Shown: positions 8,310 through 12,542 of the stretch, piece by piece
Position numbering within the stretch: the first letter of the stretch is position 1
Layout of the letters: the number at the start of each line of letters is the position of its first letter
Assembly (NCBI GenBank): GCA_021029095.1
Contig: JAJOHG010000594.1
Coordinates: 1 to 12,542 of the forward strand
DNA length: 12,542 nt
Reading direction: 5' to 3'
DNA from: Phellopilus nigrolimitatus
Lineage: Eukaryota > Basidiomycota > Agaricomycetes > Hymenochaetales > Hymenochaetaceae
Position numbers and translations under genes: made by a program
The notes under the pieces: generated by a model
What the model was told of the DNA's origin: nothing
Database searches by the model: none
What the model saw: only the letters and a program-made list of their open reading frames with translations

Positions 8310-9437
8310 ATGAGCGCGCTCTTCGTAACACTATGCTTCTGGTTCTGCCTCGGCCTCGCCGTCGCCGCGTCGAGCGAATGGATCGCCTACCCCTCCACCG
8401 GCTTCGCGACGCTCACCCACTACACCATCCCGCTCGACTTCGTCGCCGCCTGCGGCTGCGTCCCCGCGAGCACCCACTTCCCCACCGCCGCCCTCAGCCA
8501 GATGGCCTACGGCAGCAGCACCGCCTACGGCCCCGCCTGCGGCCGCTGCTTCAACCTCTCCCTCCTCAACACCTTCCTCTCCGACCCGCCCTTCTTCCCG
8601 GACGTCGCCAAGAGCGTCGTCGTGAAGGTCACCGACCTGTGTCCCATCTCCCCCTCCAAGTGGTGCGACGTGACACAGAGCAAGCCGAATAGGTCGGTAC
8701 GGCTGTTCTGTGAGATGCGTGCTTGCGGAGAGCGAACTCAAGATTTTGGCTTAGCGCTGGTCATGACTTGAATTTTGATCTCGCCTGGCCTTCCTCAAGC
8801 ATCCCAGACGACTTCTTCCCAAGCAACGCCTCCCTCTACGGTACGCCTTCCATCTCAGTGCCACTATTATTTCTATGCTAAAATATTCACGACATTGCAG
8901 GCTACACCGTAAGCACCGCCCCTCCCACGTCCGCGTCGTCCAGCCCAACCTAACCACAAACGTCTAACGCACAGGACTTCGGCGTCTGGAATATCAGCTA
9001 CGCGAGCGTGCCCTGCGCCTCCGCCTGGGCCGGCGCGTCCAACCTCTCCGACTTCGGCGCCGCCCCCAATCTAGGCACGAGCGTCTGCTGCCCCGCCGAC
9101 CCCCTCGTACGTCCCCCCTGCGGCGCCTTTTGTTTATTTATACGAAATCGCTGAACTCTTCTTTTTTTTTTTTTTTTCTCCGACGCCGAATGTGATTTGG
9201 CTCCGGCTCGCAGTCAGATCCCAACTCGACGTGCGCGTCGTACTCCGATCTCTTCGGTATACCGTGCGTCCCCTGCGCCGCTATCTCTGTCTTTGTTGTC
9301 CGTTCTGCACGCTCATCACACTTATTTCCAGCCCGGAAGCCGCCCCCGGCTCCAGCTCAGCTTCGCATACCCTTCCATCCCTCGCCCATCTGTTGTCTTC
9401 GTGTCTCGCCGTCCTCGTTCTCTTCTTTCTGTTGTGA
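8310..9437 (+). CDS. Secreted GPI-anchored GH45/expansin-like protein, 6 exons, 254 aa
   Basis: Exons: 8310-8692, 8755-8840, 8901-8908, 8975-9106, 9214-9263 and 9332-9437. All introns are GT-AG and in phase. The product has a signal peptide (hydrophobic residues 3-18, likely cleavage after AVA at 19). A double-psi beta-barrel domain of the GH45 subfamily C/expansin type follows: CGRC 77-80, VVVKVTDLCP 103-112 and NFD 134-136. Ten Cys lie in the mature part and five N-glycosylation sites at 82, 152, 165, 182 and 207. The C-terminus has a small-residue PGSSSA segment and then a hydrophobic tail to the stop, a GPI-anchor signal. Asp136 aligns with the general acid Asp114 of Phanerochaete Cel45A. 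The segment holding its Asn92 is shorter here and lacks Asn, so hydrolysis is doubtful; wall binding or loosening is an alternative. No CBM or expansin second domain is present. The third exon is only 8 nt. Confidence 0.85.
8901..8908 (+). other. 8-nt micro-exon of the GH45-like gene
   Basis: Eight bases, flanked by GACATTGCAG on the left and GTAAGC on the right. They supply the last two bases of a Gly codon plus Tyr and Thr, linking ...NASLY to DFGVW.... Both flanking introns (60 and 66 nt) have CTAA-type branch elements (CTAAAA and CTAACG). Skipping it would shift the frame. Confidence 0.75.
9162..9177. repeat. T(16) tract inside a GH45-like intron
   Basis: Homopolymer in the 107-nt intron 9107-9213, the longest intron of that gene, upstream of its CGCAG acceptor. 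It probably acts as part of the pyrimidine tract. Confidence 0.8.
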
Positions 9438-9617
9438 TCAAGCCTCCCGGGATTTTATTTTATTATTTGTAAGGACTGTAATAGGCCGGATATTGGTTGT
9501 AGCTACCTACGTAGGATCTATAGTATGTTTATACACTATACGCAAAATGCAAGAAAAAGGGGCAAGCCGCCTCCCTCCAAAGATAAAATAAATAGAAAAA
9601 AAGTGTCTCTCAGGTTC
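9438..9617. other. Shared 3' region of convergent transcripts
   Basis: 180 bp between the GH45-like stop and the stop of the minus-strand membrane-tail exon. AATAAA occurs on the plus strand at about 9586-9591. TTTATT at about 9454-9459 gives AATAAA on the minus strand. Each strand thus has a possible poly(A) signal, and the two transcripts would overlap at their 3' ends. Confidence 0.5.
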
Positions 9618-9995
9618 TCACTTCTCCAAGTCCTGGTCGCGGACCTTCTTGTACCGCCCCTTCGGCGGGCCGGCGCCCTTCAGCACGCGCCGCGCCCACT
9701 GGAGCCCGCCGCAGTACGCGAAGAGCCCCGCGGAGGCGAGCAGCACGAGCACGCCCGCGAACGCGTACCGGAGCGGCGACGCCAGCGCCGGGTAGACGTC
9801 CGCCTCCTCCAGCGCGTCTGCCTCCGAGACATCCTCCGGTGGGGACGCCGCCGCCGCCGCCGCCGTCGCCGGCGACGCACCCGCAGGCAGCGTCGTCGCC
9901 ACGCCGAACATCGGCTCGCTCTTCTGCGCGCCGGTCTTGATCTCGCTCTCGCTCTCGGGGCTGGCGCCCGCGGGGGCGTCCGCGTCATCCGCGCC
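9618..9995 (-). CDS. Membrane-tail exon, possible alternative 3' end of the cyclophilin
   Basis: Open from 9995 to the TGA at 9618 (125 residues). It has an acidic linker (GADDADAPAG..., PESESEIK), an Ala-rich stretch, a second acidic patch (DVSEADALEEADVY), one membrane span of about 22 residues starting near YAFAGVLVLLASAG, and a basic tail KGRYKKVRDQDLEK. The frame opens exactly after a TTTTTAG acceptor-like site at 9996. The first in-frame Met is only at 9911 (97 residues), and just 85 nt separate the block from the cyclophilin stop, leaving little room for its own gene start. Joining the CAG/GTGCCT donor-like site at 10105/10104 in the cyclophilin to 9995 keeps phase and would give a 339-residue membrane-anchored cyclophilin. 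The donor is weak, so a separate small gene remains possible. I recognise no family for the tail itself. Confidence 0.55.
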   Translation of the reverse strand, partial: GADDADAPAGASPESESEIKTGAQKSEPMFGVATTLPAGASPATAAAAAASPPEDVSEADALEEADVYPALASPLRYAFAGVLVLLASAGLFAYCGGLQWARRVLKGAGPPKGRYKKVRDQDLEK

Positions 9996-10080
9996 CTAAA
10001 AATGCACCGAAAAAAAGGGGTGTATTATTGTCGGTGTTCAACAGCTTTTGGGTACAGGACGAGACTGAGGCTACTTAGGC

Positions 10081-11332
10081 TCAGAGCTCGGCGTGGAGAG
10101 GCACCTGCTTCCCATCCGCGTCCACCTCGTAGTCTATCTCGAGCTCGCCGGCATCCGCGATCACGACGTCCTGCACGGGGCGGTCGGAGCTGCCCTTTGG
10201 CACTTTTTCTGTTCGGGATGAAATCAGTAATCTTTTAGAAAAGGGTGGTTGCGGAGAGTTCTTACCAATGGCGTGAACGATGTCCATGCCGTCGATCACC
10301 TTTCCAAAGACGACCTGTATCATATCCGTGAGCCGTGTCAGCGTTTCACACAAGGCATGCAACACGTACATGACGTCCGTCAAGCCAGCTGGTAACAACG
10401 GTGCAGATAAACTATCCATGAGATTATAAGTGAATGAGTTTATAGAGTAAAAAAACACCGAAAACGCACGAATTGAGAGCCTAAAATAGGGCATAAATCA
10501 GTAGGTGAATTAAAATAAATAAAAACCTTCGACTTTTCTCACCATTCGTGTCCTTGCCCGCGTTTGCCATCGAAAGTGTGCCCTCGCCAGTGTGCTTGAG
10601 CTTGCTATAAGGAGGGTAAGTAAGAGTAAATAGCTTTCCCCGAAGAGCATCATAGTCGAGCTCACAAGTTTTCGTCAGCGAACTTGTTACCGTAGATCGA
10701 CTATGGACAACAGTGTCGTTTAGCGTAACTCGTTGGATATGAAACAATCGTTGCACGCACCTTTCCACCAGTGCCATCGCCCTTGGCTTAAAGGGTCAAA
10801 AAAATGCTTAATCACAATTGCTTTCAGATTCCCGGAAGTTACGCACTGAAATCGCCGCCCTGGATCCTGTGAAACAAACAAGCGTTAGAGAATATGCAAA
10901 ATATACTGGACTGTTACAACGGCCGTACATGAAGTCTTTGATAACGCGGTGGAACTTGGAGCCCTTGTACCCCATGCCCTCAGGAAGGGGGGTGCCGTCC
11001 TTCTTCACGCCCGTAGTGAGCGCGCGGAAGTTCTCGACGGTCTTCGGCACAGTCTGGAGAAGGACATTCATAAATATCGTCTCTCAACCATTGAATGGAC
11101 ATTGAACGTACTCCGCCGAAAAGACCCATCGTGACTTTCGCAAGCACCTTCAGCCGGAATGCGACCCAGATAAAATTAAGGACTCACTGCGGCCGAGGTT
11201 CTCGTCGCCATGCTTGATGTCGAAGTAGACCTTGTGGGTGATCTTGGGCCCCTTGGCCGCCTCGACGGACTGGACGCTGAAGAGCGCGGCGACGGAGACC
11301 GCAAGCAGGGATAGCACGAGCTTTGCGTACAT
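10081..11332 (-). CDS. ER-lumen cyclophilin (peptidyl-prolyl isomerase B type), 11 exons, 221 aa
   Basis: Catalyses proline cis-trans isomerisation during folding in the secretory pathway. Minus-strand exons: 11332-11188, 11134-11112, 11053-10929, 10866-10847, 10786-10761, 10700-10666, 10604-10543, 10480-10470, 10411-10370, 10314-10266 and 10208-10081. Ten GT-AG introns of 53-62 nt, all phases consistent. A signal peptide ([12 protein letters not shown]..., cleavage near VEA) precedes KVYFDI, the active-site segment [15 protein letters not shown] (the Arg of FHR), [30 protein letters not shown], the cyclosporin-binding Trp in [11 protein letters not shown], and a tail ending VPLHAEL. HAEL resembles the HDEL/KDEL ER-retrieval signal. 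Canonical TRGDGTGG is TKGDGTGG here, and the CTV stretch of FFICTVVT replaces the more usual TTV. Length fits the cyclophilin B family. A downstream exon-like block could replace the HAEL end with a membrane span. Confidence 0.95.
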
Positions 11333-11493
11333 GCTCAGCTCGGTGTTGGAAGGAGGAAGGAAAGAAAGCTGGAGGCGCGACGTGTCAACGTACCGGGGAC
11401 GTGTAACCAGGCGGCGTTTGCCGGTGCTTCGCTGGGCGCGCATATGCTGTCGGCACTTTTTTCAGGATCTGCACTCGCCGAGCAAAGGCCGCC
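11333..11493. promoter_or_regulatory. Bidirectional promoter region, cyclophilin and DBP7-like helicase
   Basis: 161 bp between divergent start codons at 11332 (minus) and 11494 (plus). No TATA box. A purine-rich block (GGAAGGAGGAAGGAAAG) lies next to the cyclophilin start, where it would be a CT-rich leader in that transcript. A T run lies at about 11456-11461 before the helicase start. GCCGCC directly precedes the helicase ATG. Confidence 0.5.
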
Positions 11494-12542
11494 ATGGACG
11501 ACGGAATCATCTTGAATATCGCGGAGCCCTCGTCACAGTCTGTACGGCGCACAAGCAACGCGAAGGGAGGAAGGTGGACTGACAGGTACGTCTTCCTTTT
11601 TTTACCCCGGATCTTTTTATGTTTTTAAACTTCGTTTCGGCAGAGTGAAGGCGAACCGATTGTCGAAACGGAAAAGTGCGACTACAGACAGTAAATTGCA
11701 GCAAAAGAATCAACACGTCTCTTTGCTGAACTCGATGACAGCCCTCGTCCAACCAAGAAGCCCCGTCAGGCAGCTCCCGTACAGAGACGGGATCCAGGTT
11801 CCTCCGCCGAGCGTCCCGCAAAGTCGACGAGCACCGCCCGTGCGTCTCAGATCGTGTCTTCCCTGTTCACCTCCAATCCCGAGGTGAAGGTCGCAGAAGC
11901 TCCTCATGCACCCTCAAAACTCGTCATACCTAGCAATGCTCCCTTGACGGACAGGTCGGCTTTCTCTGGCCTGGGCTTAGATCCCCTCATAATCTCGCAT
12001 CTCGCAACGAAGATGAACATCTCAAATCCTACGTCTATCCAGCGCGAAGCGCTACTCCGTTATTATCGTCTTCCTCCGAGGACACGTCTGACCGCGATGT
12101 GTTTATTCAAAGCCAGACAGGTTCCGGGAAGACGCTCTCTTTCCTCTTGCCGATCCTTCAAGACCTGCTCCCGCTCGGCTCCCTTTCCTATATCGACCGC
12201 TCGATAGGCACGCTCGCTATCATCATCGCACCCACGCGAGAGCTTGCAAAGCAGATATCAGACGTCTTGGAAATACTGCTGAGCCTTCGTCTTCGCCCAG
12301 GACGAAGGCCGACGATGCAGCCCCGTCTGCCCGGCTCACGCGCTGGCTGGTATCGGGCTGCTCATAGGAGGAGAAAACCGGACACGAAAAAGGCCGTCTG
12401 CGCAAAGGCCTCCCCATCCTCGTCGACGCAGGTCGCCTGCTCGACCATCTGCAAAACACGTCCTCGTTCAACGTAGGAAAGTGCCGATGGCTCGTGCTGG
12501 ATGAAGCCGATCGGCTTATGGAACTCGGGTTCGAGGAATCGA
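11494..12542 (+). CDS. DBP7: DBP7/DDX31-type DEAD-box RNA helicase, partial and frame-broken
   Basis: ATP-dependent RNA helicase for 60S ribosome assembly in the nucleolus. It starts [12 protein letters not shown] (11494-11585), then a 58-nt GT-AG intron, then [12 protein letters not shown] from 11644. Core motifs in order: Q motif ([12 protein letters not shown]...PTSIQ), motif I SQTGSGKT (12111-12134), motif Ia [21 protein letters not shown], motif II DEAD (12500-12511) and [10 protein letters not shown] at the window edge. The wording around motifs Ia and II points to DBP7. These pieces are not in one frame: it changes near 11700-11730, 12057, 12296, 12356 and 12380, each explained by loss of one or two bases. 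Motif Ib TPGR reads DAGR near 12425-12436, three bases short. The first change could instead be an intron (11691-11773). The gene continues past the window. It is either a decaying copy or an error-rich stretch; I lean to sequence error because the family is important for growth and the neighbours are intact. Confidence 0.8.

Noticed and set aside
9525..10238. A 237-codon plus-strand open frame, very Arg-rich
   Set aside because: It lies antisense to the membrane-tail exon and the cyclophilin end. Its Arg-rich composition is the usual shadow of GC-biased codons, and it has no domain or splice logic.
1..12542. Search for mobile elements, CRISPR arrays, viral genes, rRNA and prokaryotic operons
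   Set aside because: No transposase or reverse transcriptase motifs, terminal repeats, spaced direct repeats or rRNA-like segments were seen. Gene structures are clearly spliced nuclear fungal genes.

Overview
The window looks like nuclear DNA of a basidiomycete fungus, most likely a wood- or litter-decaying Agaricomycete. The case rests on very compact genes, introns of mostly 50-70 nt with GT(R)NGT donors and CTNA-type branch sites, strongly GC-biased third codon positions, micro-exons, and a formate dehydrogenase plus GH45-like gene content. Exon models were built by hand from splice signals, reading phase and remembered family motifs. No database search was run.

Layout. Positions 1-3693 hold no gene I can support. 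This stretch has simple repeats, three diverged copies of a ~50-70 bp motif, several CCAAT boxes and, at its right end, a TATA box. A nine-exon NAD-dependent formate dehydrogenase (FDH, +, 3694-5354) follows, with a mitochondrial-type presequence. It converges on GCN5 (-, 5642-7477), the histone acetyltransferase of SAGA, with complete HAT and bromodomain. Directly 5' of GCN5 on the same strand (7496-8168) lies a Cys/His-rich module resembling the PCAF_N domain of animal GCN5/PCAF. It is in frame with GCN5 and separated from it by one TAA and 18 nt. A GC-AG intron at 7527-7465 would fuse the two into a 668-residue protein. Head-to-head with it is a secreted, probably GPI-anchored GH45/expansin-like double-psi-barrel protein (+, 8310-9437) that contains an 8-nt exon.

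On the minus strand, an 11-exon ER cyclophilin (11332-10081) ends in HAEL. Downstream lies an open exon-like block (9995-9618) encoding an acidic linker, a membrane span and a basic tail. It begins exactly at a splice-acceptor-like site and fits the cyclophilin frame, so it may be an alternative membrane-anchored 3' end. Divergent from the cyclophilin is the start of a DBP7/DDX31-type DEAD-box RNA helicase (+, 11494 to the window end). Its reading frame is broken repeatedly by what look like 1-2 base deletions, while its neighbours are intact.

The genes do not form one pathway: FDH is formate oxidation, GCN5 is chromatin, the GH45-like protein is cell surface or wall, the cyclophilin is ER folding and DBP7 is ribosome assembly. 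The arrangement is two close divergent pairs (141 and 161 bp between start codons) and two convergent pairs. I saw no mobile element, CRISPR array, tRNA, rRNA or viral gene.
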